Assembly: GCA_948567375.1 (NCBI GenBank)
Contig: OX419759.1
Span: 24,529,493-24,593,492, forward strand
Length of the DNA: 64,000 bases
Reading direction: 5' to 3'
Origin: Lunularia cruciata
Lineage: Eukaryota > Streptophyta > Marchantiopsida > Lunulariales > Lunulariaceae
A program made the position numbers and the translations under genes. Below, piece after piece: positions 11,966 through 24,368 of this stretch (positions within the stretch are counted from its first letter, which is position 1; every line of letters starts with the position of its first letter). The notes under the pieces are model-generated. The model was given only the letters and a program-made list of their open reading frames with translations. It ran no database searches and was not told where the DNA came from.

Positions 11966-14685
11966 AACACTCTTTTAGATGTAATCTGCTAATATATAAT
12001 TTGATTTGTCCTTTTTTGAGCGAGGGAAAAGGTTCAGCCACTATTACAAGTCAAATAGTTACAACCTGATAAACGTCCAGTTCTATGAATTGTCTGTTGT
12101 GAACGGTTATGAAAATATCCATATTATACTCAGAAAAATTGTTCTAATTGATTAAAATGAAAGTAAAAAAAGCGACCCAAAATTTCTTAACTTCTTGTGT
12201 AAATACACGAAACCGGCAAAAAGCCGTTCACATCAACTAAATGAGGAACTAAATGACTCTTCTTGTTATACATAATTAGGTATTTTGCAGAAATTTTATA
12301 TTTGAAATATTTCAGAAACAAACTCTTATAAAATTTACTCAATTTTAAGTTCATAAAAAATTATGCTATAATATGACCATATTTCTATAATTTAACTATA
12401 GTATAACTAGTAGTATAATATAGTGTAATAGCACAATATAACTTAACTAATAGTTCTGAAAAAATTATATTTAGAATAGATCATTGCTAGTACCAAGATA
12501 TATATGCATACTTCTATATAATTACTCAAGTCAAGCAACTAGTTAACACCACCAATTCACCAGTATATAAATAAAATTTACCATATGTGTGACATATACA
12601 TAAAAGAGGACTAAACAAAGAAGAAGAAGAAGAATTTTCTCCATACTTGACTAAATAGTTTGGTCTAACATCAGTTGTCTCTCTAGCAATCTCATCCTCT
12701 ATTTCCTCATTTTGCAGATTTTCTACTTTTAGAAGATACGGCCTTCTTTTTTTATCTAAAGAAATTTCTCTACCTCTACAAAAGACACGTATACCATCTT
12801 CTGCTTCTTTAACAAAGACAAGACCTTCTCCTTATGGATTTACATTGAGTTGCATTACCTCTCGTATCTCTACAAAAGGCACTAACATGATATTTGGAGC
12901 ATGTCCATCCTAGTAATTGGTGTTCTTGACATCAACGTAACAAGGATCTTTGTTGATGGTCTTCTCCAAGTAACCCAGTAAAATCTTCCAAAGTTCAATT
13001 ATGATGTCAAGTACATGATCTAGCATAGACCTTTCTCTCTTTAGGTAGACAAAAAAATGTCATATCTAATCCGGAGCATAGATCTATCATCCAATCACTA
13101 GGCTTTAAGGAGTATCAACTTGTTACCAACATATTAATGATCTTTAAGGCTGTTCATGAATGATTTTGGCTTACAATTTATGTGGATAATCTTGTAATGT
13201 ACAAGTTGATGCATCTATAATACTAGATACCTCTTTTTTATGGTATTGCACAAGCCAAATACCTCTATACCTCTATGGATATTTGGCTAACTTTTGTCCA
13301 AAACCCAATTATCCATATATACATCTCATACTTGATATTACCAAAAGGCTATCAGTGTTCTTGAAGTTAGACTTGTATCAAGTGCCACCAATACCTCATT
13401 CACATTGAATCCTTGAAAAGATACACAAAGATTTACCTACCATTGAGAACAATGCAAGATGAAAAATGATAAGTAATGCAAATAAGTCCTCAAAAGAGTA
13501 CGAAATCATCTTGTAGATATACTTGACTCGGATGCCTAAAGATGTTTATAAATCACATCCTTTTAGTTGTACCTAGAAGAAAGCCAATCTGAATCATTCC
13601 TCCTTGACATTAAAAACATCCCCGAATCTACCATTAATCACATACTAGTTATTTGCATTGCTGCTAGTAAAATATGAATATTGCTTATACTCCGATTATT
13701 CTACAAACAATAACTCTACCATTATTCATTTTTTCTCTCTATTCAAAATGATCATTATCCTCTCCATTAAGGAGACTTGTTTTGAAAAATTCTGCTCAAG
13801 AGATATCTATATTTTGGTATACTTATGTTTCTTTTGCATCCCCTCTTACTATGATGAACTTTTTCCTTCATACCAACAGAGACTATAGCTACCTTACAAC
13901 CATTGAAGAACGTTTTTTGAGTTTTGTGAATATTTTGATTCTTTTTGGCTCCTCAAATTCTAAAAGTGTAACTTTTCCAAGTCTTGGCATAAGAATTATA
14001 CCAATGTTTGGTTAACTAAAAAATATATTACTTCCAAAGTTATTTTCCTTCTAAATATCTATTATATGGATTTTCTATAAGCAAAAAATCATAAATGGTC
14101 AACTTGAACAGATATTCAGTAGTAAAATAATCTTCATTTTACACTAGAATTCTAAAAAAATAATAAGGGAAATTGACTATCTAATTATTTGAGTTGGATA
14201 TTGAGTATCTCATTATTGGAAACTTTTATCAACTTTTTGGAGAATTTATCTAATTGAGCTTGTTGAGATTTACATACTAATTAGTCATATTCTTTTATAA
14301 GAAATTAAGTTTAACTAAATATTTACCAAAATGGTAATATTCATAAGAAAATGAACATCTAACATCGATGGAGCTTACCTACGTTTGTGCTTCATAATGC
14401 ATGCACACCTAATTCACCTCAACAAACAATTTATACTAAACCTCCTTCCTATAGACTGTGTAAACTCTAGATTGAGCATTTTCTTCTACTTATTACTTAT
14501 TGTGTAACTTCTTCTTCAATATCCTTGTCTCAAACCCCTAAATAGGGAATATTAACATAATAATTAAAATTTTACATCAATAGTGCCAACTGAAGTATGC
14601 ACTCTCCGATGGATCATACACATCTACTCTATATACTAGCATATACTAGCTTTATTATGTAGTGATGATATACCTAGCTCAACTA
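11966..14685. other. AT-rich, decayed intergenic DNA
   Basis: Strongly AT-rich with low-complexity stretches (for example 12350-12480) and almost no CpG. No intact gene seen. Around 12960-13350 the + strand gives broken fragments such as LTIYVDNLVM that resemble the YVDD core of a Ty1/copia reverse transcriptase, but many stops intervene. The frames at 13658-14015 (+) are not recognised. Confidence 0.5.
12960..13350 (+). pseudogene. Possible decayed copia reverse-transcriptase fragment
   Basis: Reading across stops, the + strand shows RSIIQSLGFKEYQLVTN followed by LTIYVDNLVM, in the order and spacing of the copia RT segment (GFK...D..L..., then YVDDLV). Only a short motif match supports this; protein-level alignment would be needed. 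Confidence 0.3.
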
Positions 14686-14690
14686 TGCAT

Positions 14691-14906
14691 TGTGAAAGAA
14701 TTGAGGACTAGACCAAGACTCCATGACCATTCATAAAGGACAGTGAAAGATTGAGAGCACACAAGGAAAATAAGCAAGAATGAATAGTGGAGTGAACTCC
14801 TCAAGTGAATATATAGTTTATACATGTATTCTAAACTATAACACAACATACCATAACTATTGTACATTGAGAACTAAGTCACTAAGAGCTTAGGATAGTA
14901 TTAATA
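14691..14906 (-). repeat. 3' LTR of the copia element
   Basis: Aligns with the LTR at 37322-37542, sharing for instance CACACAAGGAAAATAAGC and AAGTCACTAA. The terminal TG has become TA at the internal edge, and length is 216 versus 221 bp. Confidence 0.85.
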
Positions 14907-14919
14907 CTCTCCCTCAAGC
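14907..14919 (-). other. Copia polypurine tract
   Basis: Read on -, GCTTGAGGGAGAG lies directly before the LTR. It matches the common plant copia tract of the type TTGAGGGGGAG. Confidence 0.8.
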
Positions 14920-15110
14920 TCAACTCAATATTCTATACACAAGGCAAAGTATGAAAGCCTCTAACTTGTAGCTAGATAGAGCTTTTGTAAAGATATTAGC
15001 TATTTGCTCTCCTATGTTAACAAACTTAAGCTCAATATACCTTCCAAGAACCTTCTCTTTAACAAAATGATAGTACACCTCAATGTGCTTATTCCTAGCA
15101 TTTGTAATAC

Positions 15111-15821
15111 TTAGGACAAGAGAAGAGAGAAAACACAAATTACACACTCAATTTTCAATGCCCCAAAGGAGCACCTTCTCTTTATTATATAGACAAAGAG
15201 GATCTCCTCCAAGGAAGCTCCACCATAGGATTAGGCACACAGATAGGTGACATGTTAGCAAGCTCCACCCTTGGATTACTTACTTGGATGGGTGACATGT
15301 CGGTCTAGGTCCTATCTCGTTGGTAAAACAAGCTTTGACTGGAGGGAATCTTTTAGGGAATCTTCTTGTAGGAGTCTTAGAATCACATAATGTATCGTTG
15401 GAAAGCTCTTGATGAGACAAACCAGGGGAGGAGGGAAGGCCAGCCTTTCCTTTGTTTGGGGGGGGGGTTGCACATTTTTGAGGCCTAATTCATTTGTTTA
15501 GGCCTCCAAAATTACCTTTAAAGATCAGACATATTTTGGTTCCTACTCTATTAGTAGAAGTCCCCTTTTGGTGATACCTCTTTCTGATCTGTTTAGTCCA
15601 TCATGTGTAACATCTTTCCAGATGTTACCAAACCAATTCTCACCTTTAAATCATATGTCTAGCTATTGGTTCTAAGGTTCTCACGTCTACTTTGGTTTCT
15701 GCTCTATTAGTAGAAGTACTCTTTTGGTGATATTTCTATCTAATCTATTTTGACAATCATGTATAACATCATTCTAGATGTTACCAAACCAAATTTCACA
15801 TCTAGATCATATGGCTAGCGC
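15111..15821. mobile_element. 711-bp insertion of unknown class in copia RNase H
   Basis: The copia RNase H reading frame stops at one edge and resumes at the other. The flanks TTTGTAATAC (15101-15110) and TTTGTATTAC (15822-15831) match at 9 of 10 positions, as a target duplication would. A duplication of 9-10 bp suggests a Mutator-like element, but I see no clear terminal inverted repeat. There is no coding frame. It contains a 156-bp tandem duplication and a run of ten G near 15460. Confidence 0.55.
15535..15821. repeat. 156-bp tandem duplication
   Basis: Unit 1 begins at 15535 and unit 2 at 15691. Shared blocks include CTCTATTAGTAGAAGT and AGATGTTACCAAACCAA. The copies have diverged clearly. 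It lies wholly inside the 711-bp insertion. Confidence 0.75.
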
Positions 15822-17057
15822 TTTGTATTACAACATTAAACAAAAATATTACTAGCAAACTTAATGTTACTCATGTTATCTATTTATAGTACAATGGGAA
15901 ACATACAATCCATTCTAATGTTAGAAAGCAAACTCCAAAGCCAAACAACTTCACAAGTCACATTGATGGCTCTATGATACTTTGCCTTAGTGGTGGACAA
16001 AGCTACAATTTGCTACTTCTTAGAAGCCCAACTCACAACGACACTTCCAATTCCAAACATGTACCCAAAAGAAGATCTCTTATGAAGGACATTCCTTGCC
16101 CGATTTGCATCCATGTAACCATGTAGCACCAATGATTCACCACAAGTGTAGTGAAAACTAAATTGCAATGTGAACTTCACATACCAAAAAATGTGCTTGA
16201 CAACCTCAAAGTGTTTTTTGCATAGTGACTACATGGACTGGCTAACAACTCCAAGTGTATGACTAAGGTCAGGTTTGGTGATAGTGAGAAAGATGAGATT
16301 TCCAAGCATCTACTTGTATCCATAGGGATCAACAAGTCGCTCACTATCATCAATACCCACGTGATGGTTTTGCTCCAAAGGTGTAGTAGGCTTACAATAG
16401 GCTTACAATCTAATAAGCCAAATCTCTTCAACATGTCAATGGCACACTTATGTTGCAAAAGCCACATATCATGTCCATCCCTAACAAAATCCACACTTAA
16501 GAAATATTTAAGGCCACCTAGATTCTACATTTCAAACTGGGCGTTTAAGTGCTCCTCAAGGTGAGATACTAGCTTCTCATAGCTACCAATGATAATGATA
16601 TCATCTATATAGATGGTGACTACAAAATCTTGATATGCTTTCCTTAAGACATACAAGGTAGGATTAAAAGGACAAATTGCAAACCCACAAGCTACCAAGT
16701 AGGAATTAATCTTTGCATACAAAGCCCAAGGTGCTTGCTTTAGGCCATATAGAGCTTTTTGCAACTTGTCAACTCAAAATGAAAATTGTGGATCCTCAAA
16801 ATAACACTTGACAAAATGCATTTTTGAAGTCCATTTGGTATAACTACCATCCCCATTGAACTACAATTGCAACCATTATATGAATGTTTGCCAACTTGGC
16901 AATGAGACTAAACATCTCATAATAGTCCATACCATATTATTCAACATAACCTTTTGCCACCAAGCATTTCTTGTATAGGCTTATAGAGCCATCAAAATTA
17001 TGCTTGATATAAAAGACCCATCTACAATTGATACCTTATGATCAAAAGGTAGATCCA

Positions 17058-17410
17058 TGTGGTATCCAAATTTTTTGGTTTTGTCATATTTTGAAGAAGA
17101 AGTGCATAGTCAAAGTCGGATTGAATGGCAACAAAAGAAGAAGAATCATGTCTTTAGGTTGAACCCAAAGTAATTACTTTGTGTCAAGGAAAGAAGAACT
17201 CAGATCAGACTTGTCACTGGAGAAACCCAAAGTAAGATGACTTTGCCTTGGGGTGATCAACCCAATGCAAAGTTAGAGTGTCATGCCATTTGTAGCTTGG
17301 CATCTAGATTGCTCGGACATTAGAGTAGCAGTGATAATAGTTAGAGGTATTTTGGCAGTTACTCATAGACTACTTTTTGATAGTCAGATTTTGTGTTTTG
17401 GGTATTGACT
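17058..17410 (+). repeat. 5' fragment of a Ty3-B giant LTR
   Basis: Starts TGTGGTATCCAAATTTTTTG, matching the LTR start at 61869 (+) and, reversed, those at 33659 and 59417. It continues with GAAGAAGAAG and a leader with AACCCAAAGTAA repeats, ending in a diverged stretch near 17410. The copia coding sequence is cut exactly at its first base. The 3' border is approximate. Confidence 0.7.
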
Positions 17411-18299
17411 ACATGGTAGGACCCACCGTCACTTGCATTGTTCACACCATCAGGTGTGCCATCAGCGGGACCATTGAAGTGAGACCTAGGTCAAAATCAA
17501 GAGTATACCTTGGAAGTGTAGCTCCAAAGAGCTCACTTTTATGTTGTTGAGTCTTCGAGTTCTTGGCTAGAGTGGAAAAAAAGTTGGTGAGCGTCACTTG
17601 GAGTCTCTTAGCTAGAATGGGTGTGGCTTGATTGTAATCATTGCCCAACTGTTGGTAGATCATGGAGTGACAAATCAAGTACTGATCTGATTGAGTATGA
17701 TTTGAGTTATATTAACAAATTGATTACAATGATCAGATTTTATGTCAAAATTTGTGAACGGTTTATGTCAAATTTTGGTGAGAAGAACTTTAATCCTATT
17801 CTTGGTGATCCTTGTAGCTCAAGAAGAAGATAGGTACTCTGGTTATGTCAAATGATAAATGGTGGCAAAGTCAATCTGGTGCTGATTTATGAGATAGAAG
17901 GTTTTCATTTAGCCTTCTTGTGATTGGACCCCCTCCATTCTCTACTTCTTGTTTGTGCACAATTTTTGTGTGAGGTGCACTAAATTTTGAGCATTCATGC
18001 TCTGGTGTGCTCTTGATAGTGAAGTTGGAGTGATGATTAGTCAAACTACCTATGTTTCTCTTGGTGAGGCAATTAGTGATGACCTATAGACCGTGAGAGT
18101 ACGTGTTGTGATGGAAAGTTATATGTTGCCTATTCCCCTAGTGTAGTTATCATAGTTAGAGCTACATTAGTTGGAGGTTACAATTGTGGTTACAATTGCA
18201 TACAATTGCAGGTTGTAATTTCTAGTTACTTTGTCACGACAAAGTTCCTTGGGGATCCAAGAGGAGATAGCGCTGCACTACACAATGGGTTTACTTAAA
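17411..18299. other. Unassigned DNA between Ty3-B fragment and Ty3-C gag
   Basis: No protein domain recognised. The - frame at 17442-17678 is open but unlike any family I know. It probably contains the 5' part (leader, possibly LTR) of the Ty3-C element, whose own LTR I could not identify. Confidence 0.4.
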
Positions 18300-19182
18300 G
18301 TGGCACTCGATATCAGCCTATATCTTAGGTCCCAATGAGGGAGGAGATTGACTGTGAGTTGGAGTTTGACATAAGAGCTGATTCAGTTGAGAGTGTACTT
18401 GTTGTGTTTGCACCGTTGATGTGGGACATGGAGAAGATTTATGGGGCCTCCAAAGGTCCCAAATGTTACTTTGGTATAGTAGGTACCATTAAGTTGGATG
18501 ACTACATTTTAGGAGTTTGATAGTTGGTGTGATTTGTAGTAGATGCGAAAACTCAACTTTGTTCACACCCTTCATGGCATAGAAGTGGTTGTTTCAGCAT
18601 TTGGAAGGTCAGTTGATGGATGACTACCATGAGTTCAAGAGAGCTCACTTGGAGGTGATTGAGCTATGGAAATAGTATTGGTCTCCAAACTATGTCTCCA
18701 TCACTTTAGGCTTTATTTCTAGGGATAGATTGGCTATAACCACAATTTCTAACTCTAGTAGAGTTGGTGGATCTCTTGGAGATGGTGCTACTACAAGTGG
18801 ATGTACTACTACAAGAGGTAGTTTAGTACTGGGGTTTAACCCCATAGTGGAGTTCTTCCAATGTTTGAGGTAGAACTACCAAGGAATGCAAACTGACAAG
18901 TTGAGGAGCTTGCAAGAGTTCTAATGGAAGGCTAGAGAGAGCCTACACAAGGCATACACTTGCATGAGACAGCTGATCAATTTTACTCAGAGAGTTACTA
19001 AGGCCTAGGCAGTCCAATTTTGGTATGGGATACTTGACAAGAAGTTGCAATGTAGAGTTTGTGATGCTACGTTGTTACAAGCTACTTTGCCTACTTTGGT
19101 AGTGGTCTTTGGTTTGGTTGAGTGTATTGAGCTCAACATGGTGGAAGAGAGAGAAGTGACATTTGGATTTGGTAGGGAGACC
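18300..19182 (+). pseudogene. Ty3-C gag, first segment
   Basis: Reading through stops, the + strand gives a retrotransposon Gag: FFQCLR, RSLQEF, ARESLHKAYTCMRQLI, AVQFWYGILDKKLQ, LVECIELNMVEEREVTFG. It is cut at 19182 by the Ty3-A element and resumes at 27428. The surrounding GACC is present on both sides of that insertion. Confidence 0.7.
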
Positions 19183-19873
19183 TATGAGTTAGCCTATCTC
19201 TCACTTAGGATGAACCTTTGATGGCTTTTATGGTAGCGTACCATGGACTAAGAAAGCAAGAAACCCCAACTCCATCATACTCCTCCAAGGCTAACACTCC
19301 AAGACTCAAGACATTGCTCACTAGAGAACTCAATAAAAGAGAGATAGTTGCAAGTGAAAGGATGATGAGTACCTCCTCACCCCTTGTTTATATACTTGTG
19401 AAATAGTTATGTACCAAAGTTACTAATTACCGTAGTAACTCAAGTTACTATACTAAAAGTCAAGTAAAGTCAAAAAGTAGAAAGGAATATCCATTCACAT
19501 AGGCATATTCCACTAGCATGTGATCTTATCTTGACCCAACCACTAAGTCAAGGATTCCTTCACATGGGCTATCCTTGGACTATAGAAGAATCTAAAAAAA
19601 AGAGGCTTGCGGGCCCAAGAATTCTCAACTCTTTCCTCAAAGCCAAACACCTAGGAATAATACCAAGTCAACACACTAGAATCCAAAATAGTGGTGCTCA
19701 TCTTTTCCACTTCCTCAAAAGTAAGGTCCCCTCTATCTTAGCTATGACTAACTCTAGCTAATCATGACTAATGTACAACCATCCTTTATCTCTATATAAA
19801 TAATATCTCTCAAGTACTTATAATACCAAGCTAAATATCACAATACCACACACATGCACAAATGGGTGTTACA
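19183..19873 (-). repeat. 3' LTR of Ty3-A copy 1
   Basis: Read on - it starts TGTAACACCCATTTGTGC and ends in the degenerate CTCATA (CTCACA in other copies). It aligns along its length with 26742-27427, 45915-46604, 50474-51162, 63337-64000 and, inverted, 38128-38820. Confidence 0.9.
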
Positions 19874-21083
19874 TTTACACACGGACTAAGTTTTCACTTT
19901 GTCCTCAAAGTGAAGGTCTCTCTACCTTCTATGAAACATCTTCAACTTATCATGGTTAATCCTATCAAAGTGTCTTCCTCCCAACTCCTTGAGATCATGG
20001 ATGTAATTGCTCCACACCTTCTCTACTATGAAAGGTCCAAAGTACTTAGGCAAAAACTTCTTTTGCACTCTCTTGAATAGAATAGAATCAAACAACATTA
20101 CCCAATCACCTTCTTTGAAAGGCTCCACCTTCTTCTTGCTTTACCTCTTGTCATAGCTCTCCTTTTGTTTCCTTTGAGCCTGCTCCACTCGAACCATAGC
20201 AATTGCTCTTGCCTCTTCCAACTCCATGAGTTATTCCTTCCTTGACTTCATCACCTCCTTGTGCTTTCTTCAATCTCCTATGAATGCTTTGGAAGGTAGG
20301 AAGATCAAAGTGAATAGGTAGGGTAGACCCAATACCATATACCAATTGAAATGGAGAATATCTGGTGGAAGTCTTCATGGTTGTTCTATACTCCCACAAA
20401 ACTGCATGAATCCTATTGTCCTAATGATGTTTAGTCCCCTCCATTTCTACATCTTTGGCCAACATCATGCACAAGGTCTGATTGGTTCTCTCTGCCAAGC
20501 CATTGGAATTTGGCTTAAAGGATGTAGTTACTCTATGTGTGATAGAGAAATGTCATTGCATGGCTGTAGTAATGCTTCCTGTAAACTCTCCTCGTCTATC
20601 AAAAACCAACTCCAAAGGACATCCAAACCTAGTGATAATGAATTCATAAAGAAATCTACCAACTTCATCTTCATTCTTGTCCCTCAATGGTCTAGCTTCA
20701 ACCCACTTGGTAAGGTGATCAATAACTACCACAATGTACCAATTGTTCCTTGGGGTTCTAATGAGAGGACCTACAAAATCAATTCCCCACTTCTCAAAAG
20801 TTCCTAGCAATGGAATTGATCTAAGTGGTGGAGTAGATGTAGACTATTTAGCAAAAGCTTGACAAACATGATAAGTTGTGCAAAAATCTATACAATCCTT
20901 GAAAATCCCTCTCCAATGGTAACCTACATCTAGAATCTTGAAAGCATTCACCTTTCCTACAAAGTGTCCTCCATACACTAAAACTTCATGAAACTCCTTT
21001 ATAAGTAGGATAGACTCTTCCTTACCCACTGCCCTTTGAAGTAGACCATCTACTCCTTGGTGAAAAAGAATATCCTCCATCAT
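19874..21083 (-). pseudogene. Ty3-A copy 1 integrase
   Basis: The zinc-binding HHCC region is visible at 21083-20844 (H in FHEVL, H in GGHF, then CTTYHVC). The core follows at 20810-20553 (WGIDFVGP, YIVVVIDHLTKWVEA, FDRRGEF) and 20480-20150 (NPNSNGLAERTN, MWEYRTTMKTSTRYSPFQLVYG). The C-terminal module at 20128-19922 reads GDWVMLFDS and YFGPFIVEKVW with no chromodomain seen. Read on - just before the LTR, TTTGAGGACAAAGTGAAAAC probably serves as the polypurine-rich primer site. Several stops. Confidence 0.85.
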
Positions 21084-22574
21084 TATGTAAGGTCTAGATC
21101 TTGTTGAAAGGGCCTTCCTCTACTTCGCATGCATCCCTTCTGGATAGTTACCTCTTGTCACAAAATCCACAATCTCCTTGTACTCCATTGGAACCTCTTG
21201 AGTGACTGAGATTGTCATGAGCTCCTCATCTGGGAAGGAATCATCCACTGGCTCATCTCCATCATGATCATGGGCTCTAGATAACAAATCAACATTTGCA
21301 TGTTTCTTTCTTGGCCTATCCTCAATGGTGTAGTCATACTCATACAAGAGTATCATCCACCTTGCTAATCTCCCTTCAACATTAGGCTTGTTGAAGATGT
21401 ACTTCAAAGCCTTGTGCTCCGTGACAATGGTGGCTTGGTTTAATCAAGTAGTGTCTAAACTTCTTGAGACCAAAGATCACTGCCAACCCTTCTCTCTCCA
21501 TGATAGAGTAGTTCTTTCCTATTGAAACCATTTGCCTACTAAGCTATTGGATGATCAAGCCCATCTTGGTCTAATTGACTAAGAGTGCATCCTATAGCTA
21601 CATTAGAAGCATCATTGAGAGGATGAAAGGCTTACTCCAATCAGGTTTAGCAAGAATTGGAGCTACAACAAGGGATTGTTTGAGCTCCTCAAAAGCTTTG
21701 AGAGCCTCCTTGTCCTCCAAAATCCCCATGTGAACTACACCCTTCTTCATGTAGATGGTCAATGCATAAGCCTTGTTGGAAAATGAGAAGATGAACCTCC
21801 TATAGTATCCAACCATCCCCAAGAATTAGCATAACTTTGTCAAGCTTGAAGGGAATGGAGGGTCTGAGATTTTCCTCACCTTCTTAGGATCAACTGCTAT
21901 TCCATCCTTGGAGATGATGTGACCCAAAAGTAGACCTTCTTCATATCCAAAAATTCACTTCTCTAGGTTGAGTGATGCATTTGCCTCATCCAAGCGTTGC
22001 AAGACCTTGATTAGGTGCTCAAAGTGCTCTTTCTTGCTCCCATAGATACAAAAGTAATCAATGAATTCTCTCACAAATTTCCCAATGAAAGGTTCAAATA
22101 CCTTGTTTATGAACCATTGGAATGTGGTTGAAGCATTGCAAAGCCCAAAAGGCATGACCTTGAAAACATAAGTTCCCCAAGGTGTGGTGAATGTGGTGAG
22201 TTGTTGATGCTCTGGTGCAATCTTGATTTGGTTATATCCACTATAACCATCTCTAAAACTATACCCCTCATGACCTACAACCTCCTCCAAGATCTCATCA
22301 ATGAATGGCAATGGGTAGTAGTCCTTCTTGGTAACAACATTGAGCTTCTTGTAATCCACACATACCCAAAGCTTGCCATTCTTTTCTTCACAATGACAAT
22401 TGGAGACACCGATTCTGAATTCTCTACCTCAAAGATAAATCTAGCCTCCTTGAGCTTATCAGTCTCCTTCACAACCAAAGATATTGGTGGGCTAATGTGA
22501 CATTGCTTTTGGCGGATTGGTCTTGCACGTGACTCCACCTCTATCTTTTGCTCCTCCAAGGTGACTTTCTTCAA
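21084..22574 (-). pseudogene. Ty3-A copy 1 reverse transcriptase-RNase H
   Basis: RT reads DYKKLNVVTKKDYYPLPF, SFRDGYSGYNQIKIAPE, TPWGTYVFKVMPFGLCNA, then the catalytic box as FIDYFCIYG instead of FIDDF, so the second catalytic aspartate is lost. The link region has GYYRRFIFSFS; RNase H/tether has RLARWM, YDYTIEDRP and HANVDLLSRA. Split into several frames by small indels. Confidence 0.85.
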
Positions 22575-23730
22575 ATCCTTGTAACTAAAAGCAAGAGATA
22601 CACATCTGAATCCAATGCAGATTCATCCTCCTCCATGGAAGTCTCCTCCTCCATGATTGTGTCCACACCTGAAGCTCCTTCTTTAGAATCTCATTCACAA
22701 TAATCAGAAGATGGTGTATATGAATGTGAAGTGTTGGTGGTGTTAGTCATAGGAATTGTAACTTTATGGTTTGATGGCCCAATCCTCAGGTACCCTTTGT
22801 GCCATCAATTTGTTGTGCATGCTGCTTTCAAGCATGGCCTCCCAAGAAGTAAGTCATAGCTTGAATCTTTCAAGATTTGGAAAGTCATGAGATTTTGAAC
22901 CCCATAATTGAAACTACCGCCTTATCCATCACCCCTATTGGTCAAACTTATTGTTTGTTTGCCATGCTCATCACAAATGTTGAAGGGTCTTGAGGGTATC
23001 ATACCCAACTTCTTCATCAACCTTTTTGACATGGCATTCACTACTGATCCTCTATCAACCAATGCATCCTTGATGTTGTGACCATTCACTCTCACATCAG
23101 TCTTGGAGGTATATTCACAAGCCTCCCATGGTGATAGTTTGGCATCCACCACCCCCATTGATACTAGAGCTTTTGCCTTCTTCTTCCTCTTGCTCCTTGT
23201 AGAACTCAAACCACCTCTAAGCTCCTTTCTCGAGGTAGGGTTCAAAGCAATCAATTGGCCATTGGCCCACTGTGATGTTAGCCTTGTGACTACCAACCTC
23301 CTCTCACACATTGTAGTTCCATTGTTGCTTTGAAATAAAGACATCCTCCATCTCCAACTTCTTCCTTGGAGTCTTTTTTGTTGATGGTGTTGATGTGCAA
23401 GTGCTCCTAGTAGACATAAGAGTATCCTTGCTTGGAGTAAAATCTTGAGAAGATGAACATCCTCTTCAAAATGATTTCTCTTCTTCTCTTGTGCCAAAAG
23501 CTCCAAATTAAGACCCTTGGAGTTTGAGCACTCTCCCTTGTCATACTTGCTCTCAACCATATCTATGGATGCTATCCCGTTACCTTTATTTGGATTAGGA
23601 GCCACTTGGGTTTCATTAACTACTTCTTTCTCTCTATTGGCTCCCTCATAGCCCCTTCCTCCATGGTAAGTGGAATTTGGGCAATTCCTTTGGATATGGC
23701 CTCTTCCTCCACAACCAAAACAATTTCTCT
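22575..23730 (-). pseudogene. Ty3-A copy 1 aspartic protease region
   Basis: NGHNIKDALVDRGSVVNAMS corresponds to the retropepsin active site; copy 2 keeps ALVDGGSAVNAMS, so here the DGGS has become DRGS. A Lys-rich linker (TRSKRKKKAKALVSMGVVDAK) precedes it. The 5' half of this region is the first unit of a tandem duplication. Confidence 0.75.
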
Positions 23731-24368
23731 CACTCTCACATCAATCTTGGAGGCATATTCACAAGCCTCCCATGTTGTTGGCTTGGCATCCACCACCCCC
23801 ATTGATACTAGAGCTTTTACCTTCTTCTTCCTCTTGCTCCTTGTAGAACTCAAACCAACTCTAAGCTCCTTTCTCAAAGTAGGATTCAAAGCAATCAATT
23901 GGCCCATTGTGATATTAGCCTTGTGACTACCAACATCTTCCAACCCATTGTAGTTCCATTGTTTCTTTGAAATCAAGAAGTCCTCCATCCCCAACTTCTT
24001 CCTTGGAGTCTTTGTTGTTGACGGTGTTGAGGTGTAAGTGCTCCTAGTAGACATAGGAGTATTCTTGCTTGGAGTAAACCCTTGAGAAGAGTGAACATCC
24101 TCTACAAAATGAGTTCTCTTCTTCTCTTGTGCCAAAAGCTCCAAATTAAGACCCTTGGAGTTTGAGCACTCTCCTTTCTCATACTTGCTCTCAACCACAT
24201 CTATGAATGCTATCCCCTTACCTTTGTTTGGATTAGGAGCCACTTGGGTTTCAATTCCTCCCTCTTTTCCTCTATTGGCCCTCATAACCCCTTCCTCCAT
24301 GGTAAGTGGAATTTGAGCAATTCCTTTGGATATGGCCTCTTCCTCCACAACCAAAACAATTTCTCTCA
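23101..24368 (-). repeat. ~644-bp direct tandem duplication inside Ty3-A
   Basis: The segment beginning TCTTGGAGG at 23101 recurs at 23745. Both units end in a copy of AACCAAAACAATTTCTCTC (near 23730 and 24370). The second unit restarts the gag-protease linker so that VMRANRGK/APNPNKGKG, ECSNSKGLNLELLAQEKKR and TRSKRKKK appear twice. The ends share a short CTCTCAC-like motif. Copy 2 of Ty3-A does not show it. Confidence 0.85.

Larger units (their letters stand above)
14920..17057 (-). pseudogene. Copia RT-RNase H remnant
   Basis: In coding order on -: the RT entry YKKCLVAKGYVE and MDYYEMFSLIAKLANI (about 17000-16880), QKALYGLKQAPWALY and the catalytic YIDDIII (16764-16525), DMLKRFGLLDCKP (about 16440), RNase H motif IVALSTTKAKYHRA (about 16000), and the RNase H tail NKHIEVYYHFVKEKVLG...IANIFTKAL (15100-14950). 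Stops and frameshifts interrupt it. RNase H is split by the 711-bp insertion at 15111-15821. The upstream end at 17057 is cut by a Ty3-B LTR fragment. Confidence 0.85.

Noticed and set aside
17442-17678. 78-codon - frame as a gene
   Set aside because: No similarity recognised, it lies inside decayed repeat DNA and is no longer than expected by chance.
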